Shown here piece by piece: positions 25,185 through 33,393 of a stretch of 64,000 nt of DNA. The notes under the pieces were generated by a model. The model was not told the DNA's origin. It saw only the letters and a program-made list of their open reading frames with translations, and did not search any database. Both the position numbers and the translations under genes were made by a program. This DNA comes from Paenibacillus sp. URB8-2 (GTDB lineage Bacteria > Bacillota > Bacilli > Paenibacillales > Paenibacillaceae). The DNA is taken from positions 310,001 to 374,000 of the forward strand of contig NZ_AP023239.1 in assembly GCF_013393385.1 (NCBI RefSeq), read 5' to 3'. Position 1 is the stretch's first letter, and the number at the start of each line of letters is the position of its first letter.

Positions 25185-26021
25185 ATGATGAATGCGGTTT
25201 TTGTTCCAACTTCTGTTTTTGGAAACGCTTGCGTAGCGCAGCAGCACTTGGTGGAGCCGATACGCGCCGGAGGGGCGGACGGCATCGAAATCAGACGCGA
25301 GCTGTTTCGGCCCGGAGCCCTTCCGCTTGCCGAGTGCCGCGAGGCGAACCGGCGCAGCGGCCTGCGCTGTGTGTACTCCGTTCCGATGGAGCTGTGGAAT
25401 CGGGAGGGCAGGCTGAACGAAGAGCTGCTGTCTCACATTCTTTCGGAGGCGGCGGTCCTGAAACCGGAAATGCTGAAAGTGTCGCTGGGCCGCTATGCGG
25501 GGATTCCGGGGTTAACCTCGGAGGAAGAGCTGATACTTGCCGAACAGGGCCGGCTCACCCAGCTTGACCGGCTCCTTCGGAAATACCGGGAGATGTCGGG
25601 TCCGCTTACGCTGCTGATCGAGAACGACCAAACGTTTTACGGAGGCAAAGCGGTTAATTTGAAAGCGTTCTTCCAAGCGGTAAAGCGGTGCGGGCTTGAG
25701 GGTGTGAAGATGACATTCGATACGGGGAACTGGATCTACTGCGAGGAAGACCCATTGGCGGCAGCGGTAACTTTTGCTCCTTATGTCGCCTATATTCACT
25801 TCAAGCATGTCGTCCGTTCAGGCGGCATGTGGATCACTTTGCCTCTTCCGGGAGAAGCGGATGCTCTTTGGCGGAAGCTGCTGGGGCTGCTGCCGGGCGA
25901 TGTGCCGCGGGCGATCGAGTTCGCGCTTCCCGGAGCAGGATGCCTTGAAGGATATATCGGAATGCTGCGGAACAGCGGTTCCGGAGACGGTTGGTCAGCG
26001 ACAGGAAAGGGGATAGCGTAA
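25185..26021 (+). CDS. Sugar phosphate isomerase/epimerase-like TIM-barrel protein
   Basis: 278 aa, xylose isomerase-like TIM barrel (AP endonuclease family 2). GADGIEIRRELF (near residue 32), LLIENDQTF, MTFDTGNWIYC and PYVAYIHFKHV are the metal-site strands of this family. Members isomerise or epimerise free sugars, inosose or hydroxypyruvate. AAGGAGG is five bases before ATG 25185; ATG 25170 lies ahead of it and is unlikely. First gene of the sugar operon, and its stop overlaps the kinase start by one base. Confidence 0.85.
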   Translation: MMNAVFVPTSVFGNACVAQQHLVEPIRAGGADGIEIRRELFRPGALPLAECREANRRSGLRCVYSVPMELWNREGRLNEELLSHILSEAAVLKPEMLKVSLGRYAGIPGLTSEEELILAEQGRLTQLDRLLRKYREMSGPLTLLIENDQTFYGGKAVNLKAFFQAVKRCGLEGVKMTFDTGNWIYCEEDPLAAAVTFAPYVAYIHFKHVVRSGGMWITLPLPGEADALWRKLLGLLPGDVPRAIEFALPGAGCLEGYIGMLRNSGSGDGWSATGKGIA

Positions 26022-26980
26022 TGAGCCTGAAGGATATAGTCACTTTCGGAGAAGCCATGGTGATGTTCGTCGCCGATAAGCCCGGGGCTTTGAAGGACAT
26101 CGACAAGTTCAGCCGCCGTCTGGCCGGAGCGGAAGTGAACACGGCGGTCGGCTTCGCCCGGCTGGGACTTTCGGCCGGTTGGGTCAGCAGATTGGGCGAC
26201 GATGCTTTTGGGGAATATATCCGCGAGTACTTGGCCGGGGAAAATATCGATATTTCCGGCGTAACGAGCGACTCCCGGTATCCAACCGGCTTTCAACTGA
26301 AGTCGAAGGTGCTGGAAGGCGATCCGCAGGTGCAGTATTTCCGTAAAAATTCGGCGGCAAGGACACTTTCGGGCGCGGACGTGGACGCCGATTACTTGAC
26401 CGGCTTTCGCCATCTGCATATGACCGGCATCCCTCCGGCGCTGACGAAAGAGACCCGCGAGTTCGCCTATGCGGCGCTGGGCGCCATGAAGGCCGCAGGA
26501 CGCAGCATTTCCTTCGATCCGAATTTGCGGCCTTCGCTCTGGTCCTCACGTGAAGAGATGGTATCGGTCATCAACGACCTGGCCTGCCGCGCCGACTGGG
26601 TGCTGCCGGGAGTCGAAGAAGGCGAGATTTTGACCGGTTCCAGAGACTCGCGCACAATCGCCGAATTTTATCTGAACAAGGGTGTGTCGCTCGTTGTCGT
26701 CAAGCTGGGGCCGGAGGGCGCGTACTTCCGTACGCAGACGGACGAAGGAACGGTACAGGGCTTCAAAGTGGAAGAGGTCGTAGATACGGTAGGCGCCGGG
26801 GACGGCTTTGCAGTCGGACTCGTCAGCGGAATGCTGGAAGGGCTTACGGTTTCACAGGCGGTGCAGCGGGGGAATGCGATTGGCGCGCTGGCCGTGCAGT
26901 CGGAGGGCGATCATGACGGCTATCCGGCCAAGTCCGAACTTGAAACTTATCTCCAATATCAACTTACGGGAGTGAAATAA
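26021..26980 (+). CDS. PfkB family kinase, 2-keto-3-deoxygluconate kinase-like
   Basis: 319 aa ribokinase-fold enzyme that phosphorylates a sugar or keto-acid sugar with ATP. FGEAMVMF and AGAEVNTAVGFARLG at the N-terminus and the anion-hole motif DTVGAGD ending at Asp261, the catalytic base, are intact. The overall pattern is nearest to KdgK. It overlaps the upstream gene by one base (TAATG), with AAAGGGGAT as ribosome site, and the MFS transporter by one base. If KDG-type, its product would be 2-keto-3-deoxy-6-phosphogluconate, but no KDPG aldolase is beside it, so another substrate is possible. Confidence 0.85.
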   Translation: MSLKDIVTFGEAMVMFVADKPGALKDIDKFSRRLAGAEVNTAVGFARLGLSAGWVSRLGDDAFGEYIREYLAGENIDISGVTSDSRYPTGFQLKSKVLEGDPQVQYFRKNSAARTLSGADVDADYLTGFRHLHMTGIPPALTKETREFAYAALGAMKAAGRSISFDPNLRPSLWSSREEMVSVINDLACRADWVLPGVEEGEILTGSRDSRTIAEFYLNKGVSLVVVKLGPEGAYFRTQTDEGTVQGFKVEEVVDTVGAGDGFAVGLVSGMLEGLTVSQAVQRGNAIGALAVQSEGDHDGYPAKSELETYLQYQLTGVK

Positions 26981-28284
26981 TGATGAATAACAAGAAAAGC
27001 GGCGGCTTTGTCCCCGCGCGTTGGCTGAGGCTCATGCCCATCGTATTCATTACGTACAGTCTGGCTTATCTCGACCGGGCGAACTACAGCTTCGGCGCGG
27101 CGGCTGGCATGGCCAAGGATTTGCAGATTACGGCCTCGATGTCTTCGCTGCTGGGCGCGCTCTTTTTCCTCGGCTACTTCTTCTTTCAGGTGCCAGGCGC
27201 GCATTACGCCGAGAACAAGAGCGCCAAGAAGCTCGTCTTCTGGTCCCTCATTCTGTGGGGCTTGCTGGCTGCGGCCACCGGCGTTGTCCATAACGTCAAA
27301 TTCCTGATCGTCATCAGGTTCTGCCTCGGCGTTGTCGAAAGTGCGGTTATGCCGGCGATGCTGGTCTTCCTAAGCCACTGGTTTACGAAAAAAGAGCGCT
27401 CCCGCGCCAACACGTTCCTCATCCTCGGCAATCCCGTAACCGTGCTGTGGATGTCCATTGTGTCCGGTTATCTCGTATCCTCCGTAGGCTGGAGATGGAT
27501 GTTCATTATCGAAGGACTGCCGCCGGTGATCTGGGCTTTCTTCTGGTGGAAGCTGGTAAGCGACAAGCCTTCCGAAGCGAAATGGCTGAATGATGAAGAG
27601 AAGAGTGCGCTGGAAAATGCCCTGCATGAAGAACAAAAAGGGCTTAAGCCTGTGAAAAACTACGGAGAGGCGTTTAAATCGCCGCTTGTTATCAAGCTCT
27701 GCCTGCAGTATTTCTTCTGGAGCATCGGCGTGTACGGATTCGTCATGTGGCTGCCTTCGATTATCAAGTCCGCTCCGGACATGAACATGGTAACGACCGG
27801 CTGGTTGTCGTCTGTTCCTTATGTGCTGGCGGTCATCGGCATGCTGACGGCTTCCTATTTCTCCGACAAGACGCTCAACCGGAAAATATTCGTGTGGCCG
27901 TTTCTGATGATCGGCGCTGTCGCCTTCTATGCTTCGTATCTGCTCGGTGCGGATCACTTCTGGATTTCCTTCATCCTGCTCGTGATCGCCGGCGGCGCCA
28001 TGTACACTCCGTACGGACCGTTCTTTGCCATCATGCCGGAAATTCTGCCCCGCAACGTGGCGGGCGGCGCGATCGCGCTGGTCAACAGTATGGGCGCGCT
28101 CGGTTCTTTTGCCGGCTCGTATATCGTCGGCTACCTGAATGGCTCCACCGGCGGCTTCGGCGCTTCCTACATCTTCATGGCCGGTTCGCTGCTGTTGTCG
28201 GCGATTCTGACGATGACGGTCGGCAAATCCCGCAAAGCGTCCGAGCAGCAGCCTGAACCAAAGCTGGGGGTGTCCACGCGGTGA
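26980..28284 (+). CDS. MFS transporter, anion:cation symporter type
   Basis: 434 aa with 12 membrane helices. LMPIVFITYSLAYLDRANYSFGAA at the N-terminus is the mark of the ACS family (GudP/GarP, D-galactonate and hexuronate carriers). It probably imports a sugar acid for the operon. The start overlaps the kinase stop (TAATG), and its stop overlaps the next gene by four bases, so transport and catabolism are translated together. It supports an acidic sugar as the substrate of the pathway. Confidence 0.9.
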   Translation: MMNNKKSGGFVPARWLRLMPIVFITYSLAYLDRANYSFGAAAGMAKDLQITASMSSLLGALFFLGYFFFQVPGAHYAENKSAKKLVFWSLILWGLLAAATGVVHNVKFLIVIRFCLGVVESAVMPAMLVFLSHWFTKKERSRANTFLILGNPVTVLWMSIVSGYLVSSVGWRWMFIIEGLPPVIWAFFWWKLVSDKPSEAKWLNDEEKSALENALHEEQKGLKPVKNYGEAFKSPLVIKLCLQYFFWSIGVYGFVMWLPSIIKSAPDMNMVTTGWLSSVPYVLAVIGMLTASYFSDKTLNRKIFVWPFLMIGAVAFYASYLLGADHFWISFILLVIAGGAMYTPYGPFFAIMPEILPRNVAGGAIALVNSMGALGSFAGSYIVGYLNGSTGGFGASYIFMAGSLLLSAILTMTVGKSRKASEQQPEPKLGVSTR

Positions 28285-29069
28285 AGATCCAATTGGCGCT
28301 AGACCGAATGAGCATTGAGGAAGCGGCAGATATGGTCCGGCGCACGGAGCCCTATATCGACTGGATCGAGGTGGGCACCTCGCTGATCAAGGAGTTCGGC
28401 ATGGCGTCCGTGGAAGCGCTGAAGCATGAATTTCCGCATAAAATCATAGTTGCGGACATGAAAACCTTCGATAACGCCAAATACGAATTCGAGCTGTGCT
28501 TCAAGGCGGGGGCGGATGTGGCGACCGTAATGGGCGCAGCCCCGCCGGTTACCGTAGGGTTGTGCATGGAGACGGCTCGGCGGATGGAGAAGCAGGTCAT
28601 GATCGACCTGCTTCATACTTCGCCGGAGCAGCAGAGGGAGCTGGCGCTGTATCCCGGAGCAATTCACTGCCTGCATGTCAGCAAGGACCAGCAGGAAGGC
28701 GGCGGACTCCGGCTGGAAGGCACTGGCGCCGCGGATGCCGGGCATGGAAGCAATCCCGGGGCGCATGGCGCTGCGGGAGGCCAAAGCGGAGGCAGCGCAG
28801 AAGCGCATAGCGCTGCCGGGGGCCGGGAGGGCAGCGGCGAAGGAGCATCCGGCAGCCCCAGCGCTGAAGGCGCGGCAGGCCTAAGGTTTGCCGCCGCGGG
28901 CGGCATTACGCTGGAGTCGCTGCCAGATCTGCTGGCGCTGAAGCCGGAGGTCATTATCGTCGGCTCGGCGATTACGAAAGCGCCCGATCCGGCGCAGGCG
29001 GCCCGCCGTTTTAAGGAGTTTATTCGGGAATATGCCGGAGAGGGCGGGCTAAGCGGCCGTTCGAGCTGA
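28281..29069 (+). CDS. hxlA: 3-hexulose-6-phosphate synthase / KGPDC-type decarboxylase with low-complexity insert
   Basis: 262 aa, about 50 longer than the usual 210. An OMP decarboxylase-superfamily barrel: QLALDRMSIEEA, IDWIEVGTSLIKEFG, IVADMKTFDNAKYEF (catalytic Asp-x-Lys) and AAAGGITLESL near the end. The family includes HPS (formaldehyde plus ribulose 5-phosphate) and 3-keto-L-gulonate 6-phosphate decarboxylase. Residues about 139-200 are replaced by a Gly/Ala/Ser-rich stretch where relatives have about 20 ordinary residues. GTG start overlapping the MFS stop. Pairing with a PHI-like gene favours HPS-type chemistry, perhaps run in reverse to give pentose phosphate. Confidence 0.82.
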   Translation: MKIQLALDRMSIEEAADMVRRTEPYIDWIEVGTSLIKEFGMASVEALKHEFPHKIIVADMKTFDNAKYEFELCFKAGADVATVMGAAPPVTVGLCMETARRMEKQVMIDLLHTSPEQQRELALYPGAIHCLHVSKDQQEGGGLRLEGTGAADAGHGSNPGAHGAAGGQSGGSAEAHSAAGGREGSGEGASGSPSAEGAAGLRFAAAGGITLESLPDLLALKPEVIIVGSAITKAPDPAQAARRFKEFIREYAGEGGLSGRSS

Positions 29070-29159
29070 AAAGTTTAATATAAAATGAAGCCAGGGAACG
29101 TATCCGGGACAATAAGCAGATTCAGCCTATTCATAAGCAGATAAGGAGTGACCGCCAAG

Positions 29160-29708
29160 ATGAGCAAGCTGAAGGAAATCCTTTCGGAAGCCAGGGAAGT
29201 GCTGGAACGTGTTGATGAAGGGGCTGTAACGGAAACGGCCGGGCTGCTGGCCGGAGGAAAGAGAATATTTGTTGTCGGCGAGGGCCGGTCGGGCCTTGTG
29301 GCGAAATCATTCGCCATGCGGATGATGCATTTGGGCGCAACCGTGTACGTCATCGGCGAGACGATTACTCCGTCCATTTCGCGGGACGACATTCTGGTGG
29401 CCGTATCCGGATCGGGAACGACGCACAGCGTCGTGTGGACGGCTCAGAAGGCGCGGCAACTGGGCGCCTTCGTGATCGCCCTGACGACGGATGACGGCTC
29501 GCCGCTGGGCACATCCGCATCCCGGCTCCTGGCCATTCCCGCGGCGACCAAGCACCGCCGCGAGGGAGAACGCCGAAGCGTCCAGCCGCTTGGCTCCCTG
29601 TTCGACCAGTGCGTTCATCTCGTGCTGGACAGCGTCTGCCTGAGCTATGCGGAGCTGAAGGGCGTCGATAATGCCGCCGCATACAAGCTGCACAGCAATG
29701 TAGAATAG
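29160..29708 (+). CDS. hxlB: 6-phospho-3-hexuloisomerase-like SIS protein
   Basis: 182 aa SIS-domain isomerase, a typical PHI length. FVVGEGRSGLVAKSFAMRMMHLG, VAVSGSGTTHSVV and the C-terminal EGERRSVQPLGSLFDQ are PHI family marks, with Ser and Glu of the sugar-phosphate site present. PHI interconverts 3-hexulose 6-phosphate and fructose 6-phosphate. AAGGAG precedes ATG 29160; a GTG at 29148 is inside it. The 90-base gap to the HPS-like gene lacks a terminator, and a strong terminator follows, so it closes the operon. Confidence 0.88.
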   Translation: MSKLKEILSEAREVLERVDEGAVTETAGLLAGGKRIFVVGEGRSGLVAKSFAMRMMHLGATVYVIGETITPSISRDDILVAVSGSGTTHSVVWTAQKARQLGAFVIALTTDDGSPLGTSASRLLAIPAATKHRREGERRSVQPLGSLFDQCVHLVLDSVCLSYAELKGVDNAAAYKLHSNVE

Positions 29709-29738
29709 AAGGAAGCTCCGCCCACAGATACAGATTTC

Positions 29739-29780
29739 AAGCAGTCCCCCGGCGCCACTTGCGCCGGGGACTGCTTTTTT
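29739..29780 (+). terminator. Terminator of the sugar operon
   Basis: GCAGTCCCCCGGCGC pairs with GCGCCGGGGACTGC (one extra C) over a CACTT loop, followed by six Ts. Confidence 0.92.
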
Positions 29781-29851
29781 GATTCGGACGGGGCGAAGCA
29801 GAGTTTCTGTTCATTTCCGAAACGGGGATTATTCATGGTACAATATTTTTT

Positions 29852-29953
29852 AAAATACGAGAAAGTATAAGCTGTGCGCTTATTTAGGGCCTTTATATTT
29901 CGACGGGAAACGGATGCTCTCCTCCGGAGAGGACGGCGCAGCCGTTTCTTCTT
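29852..29953. repeat. Two-hairpin dispersed repeat, copy 1
   Basis: First hairpin around AAGCTGTGCGCTT, then the hallmark GGGAAACGGATGC, a small CCTCCGGAGAGG stem and the closing GCCGTTTCTTCTT. In tandem with copy 2. The first arm is more degenerate than in the copies at 40-48 kb. Confidence 0.8.
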
Positions 29954-30054
29954 GAAATATAAGACTTTATAAGCTGCGCGCTTATCGTTTGGTCTTATAT
30001 TTTTACGAGAAACGTACTTGCGTCTTAAAAAGACGCTGTCAGGCGTTTCTTCTT
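29954..30054. repeat. Two-hairpin dispersed repeat, copy 2
   Basis: AAATATAAGAC...GTCTTATATTT outer stem around TAAGCTGCGCGCTTA, then ACGAGAAACG and GCGTCTTAAAAAGACGC stems, closing GGCGTTTCTTCTT. Belongs to the same variant as copy 3. Confidence 0.85.
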
Positions 30055-30092
30055 AATGTGCAGGCTTTTCGAGAGAATGTGGGGGGCATGAA

Positions 30093-31343
30093 ATGAAATC
30101 CAGATATTTGGCTACAATCTCACTTGCGGTTATGGCGTGCGGATTCCTGCTGACGCTGTTTCTGCCGGACAGTCTGGCAGTGGAGCTGCTCAGGGGCGGA
30201 TTCGAGGCGGGGCTCGTCGGCGGCATCGCCGACTGGTTCGCGGTTACGGCGCTGTTTCGCCATCCGCTGGGACTTCCTATCCCGCATACGTCTTTGCTGC
30301 TGAAGAATCGGGACAAGATCGCACAGTCGCTGATTTCGGCAATGGAGAACGAGCTGCTGAACAAGCAGAGCATCGAGAACAAGCTGCGCGGAATCCGGTT
30401 CATCTCGCTGGGCTCCTCGATGCTTACAAGGTTCTTCAGCCGAAAGAAGAACAGAACGGAAATTCTGGAGCGCCTGGGTGTCCTGGTGAGCCGGATTCCG
30501 GCGGAGAAGGTGCTGCCGCATCTTCAATCGGCGCTCGCCGGCTATGTCCGGAACGCCGATTTGAAAGAGGCTGCCGATACGGTCGTCACGAGACTGCTGC
30601 ATGACGGGAAGGACAAGGACGCCCTGGATTACGGGCTGGGACAGGCCGCCGACTGGATCGGCCGGACCGAGACGAAGACCATGCTCGGGCAGCTCGCATC
30701 CTCCAAGCTTGCCGAGGTTAAACTGGGCGGATTTAAGGGAATGGCCTTTCAGGCCTTTGCCGGCTTTGTAGACGATGAGATGCTGGGCGAGCTGCTGCAG
30801 AACATGCTTCTGTCGGCCATCCGTGATATTCAGGATGAGGACAGCGTCTACCGCGAGGGAATCATCCGGGAGATCCGGGTTGCCCTGTTCCAGCTCGTCA
30901 ATGACGAAGAGCGGATGAAATCCCTGGCGGACTGGGCCGTGGCCGAACTGGAAGGGGAGGCGGCGGGAGCCTTTCTGCTGGCCCGTCTGGAGGACATGCG
31001 CGGCAAGGCGCTCGGGCTGCTGGAACAGGACCGCATCCGCGGCGGGCGGAAGCTGTTCGCCGCCTACGCGCTGCTTGCCCGCCGGATCGCCGGGGAGAAG
31101 GAATGGATCTCGGAATGGGAGGACAAGATCCGGCTCTCGCTTCTCGCGTTCGCGGAAGCCAACCATTACCGGATCGGTGTGCTGGTGAAGGAGAACCTCG
31201 ACAAAATGGAGGATGCCACCCTTGTCGCCATGCTGGAGGAGAAGGTCGGGAAGGATTTGCAATGGATTCGCGTCAACGGCGCGGTATGCGGCTTCGCCGT
31301 CGGCCTGGTGCTCACCGCGATCCAATGGCTCTCTTTGGGATAA
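30093..31343 (+). CDS. DUF445 family membrane-associated protein
   Basis: 416 aa. Two hydrophobic segments frame the protein (residues about 5-45 and 392-414), and between them lies a long helical, charged region. The family signature GLVGGIADWFAVTALFRHPLGLPIPHT follows the first segment directly. DUF445 proteins are widespread in Bacilli; their function is unknown, some are linked to sporulation or envelope structure. A run of Gs (GGGGGG) serves as ribosome site. Flanked by dispersed repeats on both sides. Confidence 0.88.
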   Translation: MKSRYLATISLAVMACGFLLTLFLPDSLAVELLRGGFEAGLVGGIADWFAVTALFRHPLGLPIPHTSLLLKNRDKIAQSLISAMENELLNKQSIENKLRGIRFISLGSSMLTRFFSRKKNRTEILERLGVLVSRIPAEKVLPHLQSALAGYVRNADLKEAADTVVTRLLHDGKDKDALDYGLGQAADWIGRTETKTMLGQLASSKLAEVKLGGFKGMAFQAFAGFVDDEMLGELLQNMLLSAIRDIQDEDSVYREGIIREIRVALFQLVNDEERMKSLADWAVAELEGEAAGAFLLARLEDMRGKALGLLEQDRIRGGRKLFAAYALLARRIAGEKEWISEWEDKIRLSLLAFAEANHYRIGVLVKENLDKMEDATLVAMLEEKVGKDLQWIRVNGAVCGFAVGLVLTAIQWLSLG

Positions 31344-31359
31344 CGAAACGCGGACGCGC

Positions 31360-31415
31360 AAAGGGCGAGGCTGCCGGAGCTGTTACAAGCATCCGGGGCC
31401 TCGCCCTTTCTTTTT
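31360..31415 (+). terminator. Terminator of the DUF445 gene
   Basis: AAAGGGCGAGGC...CCGGA pairs with TCCGG...GCCTCGCCCTTT, followed by CTTTTT. A dispersed repeat begins at once after it. Confidence 0.9.
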
Positions 31416-31516
31416 AAAATATAAGAATTTATAAGCTAAGCGCTTATCATTTTGACTTATATTTCTACTAGAAACGTACCTGCGTCTTTAAAAGACGCCG
31501 TCAGGCGTTTCTTCTT
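31416..31516. repeat. Two-hairpin dispersed repeat, copy 3
   Basis: AAAATATAAG...CTTATATTT around TAAGCTAAGCGCTTA, then TAGAAACG, GCGTCTTTAAAAGACGC and GGCGTTTCTTCTT. Closest to copy 2. Confidence 0.85.
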
Positions 31517-31572
31517 GAGCCTGTCTCTTTATAGAAAATGAAGAATGCACAGCCGACGCCGCGTGCTCCGGA

Positions 31573-31899
31573 CTACAGTTCTTTTTTGCCGGTACTAATT
31601 GTATACGCTTCCAGCACAGGAAGAACGAAAATTTTGCCGTCCCCGAAAGAGCCTTTCTCGCCGGTTCTGGCCGTCCGCTTCACAATGTCGATGACTTCTT
31701 CCTTGTCGTCTTCAGGAATGACCATCATCAGCATTTTTTTCGAAATCTGGTCGTAGTGAATATCGCCCACTTGAATCCCTTTTTGCTTGCCGCGTCCCAA
31801 TATATCCATTTTACTGATGGACGGGAAGCCGGCGAGCAGCAGTTCCTCCATCACTTGATCAACTTTTTGCGGTCTTACGATAATTTTGAGCATCAACAT
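31573..31899 (-). CDS. PII family signal protein (GlnB/NifI-like), orphan
   Basis: 108 aa, PII length. MLKIIVRPQKVDQVMEELLLAGFPSISKMDILGRGKQKG is the N-terminal PII strand-helix unit; the T-loop reads GDIHYDQISKKML, with the Tyr that is uridylylated in other PII proteins, and the C-terminus has GEKGSFGDGKIFVLPVLEAYTISTG (second signature). Some positions resemble the NifI branch. PII proteins sense 2-oxoglutarate and ADP/ATP and bind nitrogen enzymes or AmtB. No amtB, nif or gln gene is adjacent. The start has GAGGGTGG upstream; a start at the second Met (third codon) is possible. Confidence 0.9.
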   Translation of the reverse strand: MLMLKIIVRPQKVDQVMEELLLAGFPSISKMDILGRGKQKGIQVGDIHYDQISKKMLMMVIPEDDKEEVIDIVKRTARTGEKGSFGDGKIFVLPVLEAYTISTGKKEL

Positions 31900-32049
31900 A
31901 ATAATCCACCCTCTCTATATCATTGACAAGAATATGCAGGGTGTTGCCGACTTAGGCGCTGTAATGATTATTTCGGAATGGCAACGCTTACAAATACATT
32001 ATACAACGGATATAGATGCATCAAAGTGAATAATGTCATTGCATAACAT

Positions 32050-33162
32050 TTAATTTTTTTCCTGATGCTTACAGAGCCAGGAGTACAGCAATTCCAGCCG
32101 ATCGGCCGTCCGCCCCCAGTCAAACGCTTGGATTGCGTCCCGCCGCCCCTGCATCCCGATGGAGAAGGCCCGCTCTGGACTCCGGGCAAGCGCCAGCATC
32201 CTCCGGGCGAAAGAGGCGCTTTCCCGGTACCGGTCCACAAGGTAGCCGTTACGTCCCGATAATATAATTTCCCGGATGCCGCCGTTATTCGAGGCGATGA
32301 CCGGCAGGCCGGAGGCCATAGCTTCCACATTGACCAGCCCGAATGATTCATGCCGCTGCGAGGGGCATACCAGGCAGTCGGCGATTTGATAGATCCGGTG
32401 AATATCCTCATGGGGAATGCCGCCCATAAAAGAAACGGACAGGCGCAAGCGCCGCGCGAGCTTCTTGAGGCTGCGCACATAACCGGGTTTTCCCGTTCCG
32501 GCGATGACGAGATGAACAGGCAGGCGTCTTCCCAGGATGGCTACCGCCCGCATCAGGACGGGCAAGCCTTTGCGGGGAATGATCCGCCCGACGAACAGGA
32601 CCGTAAAGCGCCGGGGCAGACCGTATTCCAGGCGGAGCTGCCGCCGCTCCGCCTCCGGAAGCGGCGTGAACCGGGACAAATCGGCGCCTAGCGGAACAAC
32701 TGCAAGCGGCAGGCGGTCGCCGGGAAAGATGCGCGCCAGTCTGCTGCCCAGCGACAGGCTGTTGACTGCGATCAGATCGGCCAGGCCGAGGCTTCCGGCG
32801 ACCTTTGGATTCCCGGGAACAAAGGTCAGGGAGTGCAGGAATAACACGACCGGGACGTGGGGTACGGCCCGCTTCACGGCGGCCATCAGATGCGGACGGT
32901 TGTCAACCTGAACCAGCTCGTACGGTTCCTCCTTGACGGTCTTCAACGTTTCGGCAAGGTATAGGCGCGAAGTATCCGCGGGCAGGCGGATCAGCCTGAC
33001 TCCTTCAAGGACCTCCCGCCCCGGCAGTCCGGGCGCTTCCCGGCTGATTACAGTGACGTTATGCCGGCGGGCAAGCTGCCTGGCTGTCGCCCAGATGCAG
33101 ATTTCCACGGAGCCGCTGCCCGGAAGCGGAAACCGGCCCGGCGCGATCATGCAGATGTTCAT
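32050..33162 (-). CDS. Glycosyltransferase family 4, spore-coat type
   Basis: 370 aa GT-B fold glycosyltransferase. N-terminal domain from MNICMIAPGRFPLPGSGSVEICI; the C-terminal Glycos_transf_1 domain has VLFVGRIIPRKGLPVLMRA, and ESFGLVNVEAMASGLPVIASNNGG is the EX7E nucleotide-sugar motif. Closest in feel to the YtcC/CotSA proteins found in spore-coat loci. GGAGAGGAG precedes the ATG. Divergent from an ATP-grasp coat-type gene, and each side of the shared region has a CATANNNTA box, the sigma-K -10 pattern, so mother-cell expression is likely but unproved. Confidence 0.9.
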   Translation of the reverse strand: MNICMIAPGRFPLPGSGSVEICIWATARQLARRHNVTVISREAPGLPGREVLEGVRLIRLPADTSRLYLAETLKTVKEEPYELVQVDNRPHLMAAVKRAVPHVPVVLFLHSLTFVPGNPKVAGSLGLADLIAVNSLSLGSRLARIFPGDRLPLAVVPLGADLSRFTPLPEAERRQLRLEYGLPRRFTVLFVGRIIPRKGLPVLMRAVAILGRRLPVHLVIAGTGKPGYVRSLKKLARRLRLSVSFMGGIPHEDIHRIYQIADCLVCPSQRHESFGLVNVEAMASGLPVIASNNGGIREIILSGRNGYLVDRYRESASFARRMLALARSPERAFSIGMQGRRDAIQAFDWGRTADRLELLYSWLCKHQEKN

Positions 33163-33238
33163 CGTTAGGCTCCTCTCCTTCGTCCCGGCGGCTTCTGTCC
33201 TGCAAGGACGCTTCTCAGCCGTTTCTTCATCTTCCTTG

Positions 33239-33329
33239 TACTATATGCTCATGCCTTGCCGGGAGACACATTTCTTTGCCGGAAAGCGGCGTCTATCCAA
33301 TGCGAAAGCTTTTACCCATGCATAGCTTA
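33239..33329. promoter_or_regulatory. Possible divergent sigma-K -10 boxes
   Basis: CATATAGTA (minus strand, 33247-33239) faces the glycosyltransferase and CATAGCTTA (plus strand, 33321-33329) faces the ATP-grasp gene. Both fit the CATANNNTA consensus of sigma-K; the -35 AC element is not convincing on either side. Confidence 0.35.
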
Positions 33330-33393
33330 CCTTGTATCGACAACAAGCTTCTTAAGCTGCAGAAGATTAGCGAACGGGAGTGTGGCAGTAAGA

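Noticed and set aside
30120..31361. 413-codon minus-strand open frame
   Set aside because: Antisense mirror of the DUF445 gene, rich in His/Gln/Arg as is typical of such shadows in GC-rich DNA.
31968..32480. 170-codon minus-strand open frame
   Set aside because: Out-of-frame shadow of the family 4 glycosyltransferase, which has intact motifs.
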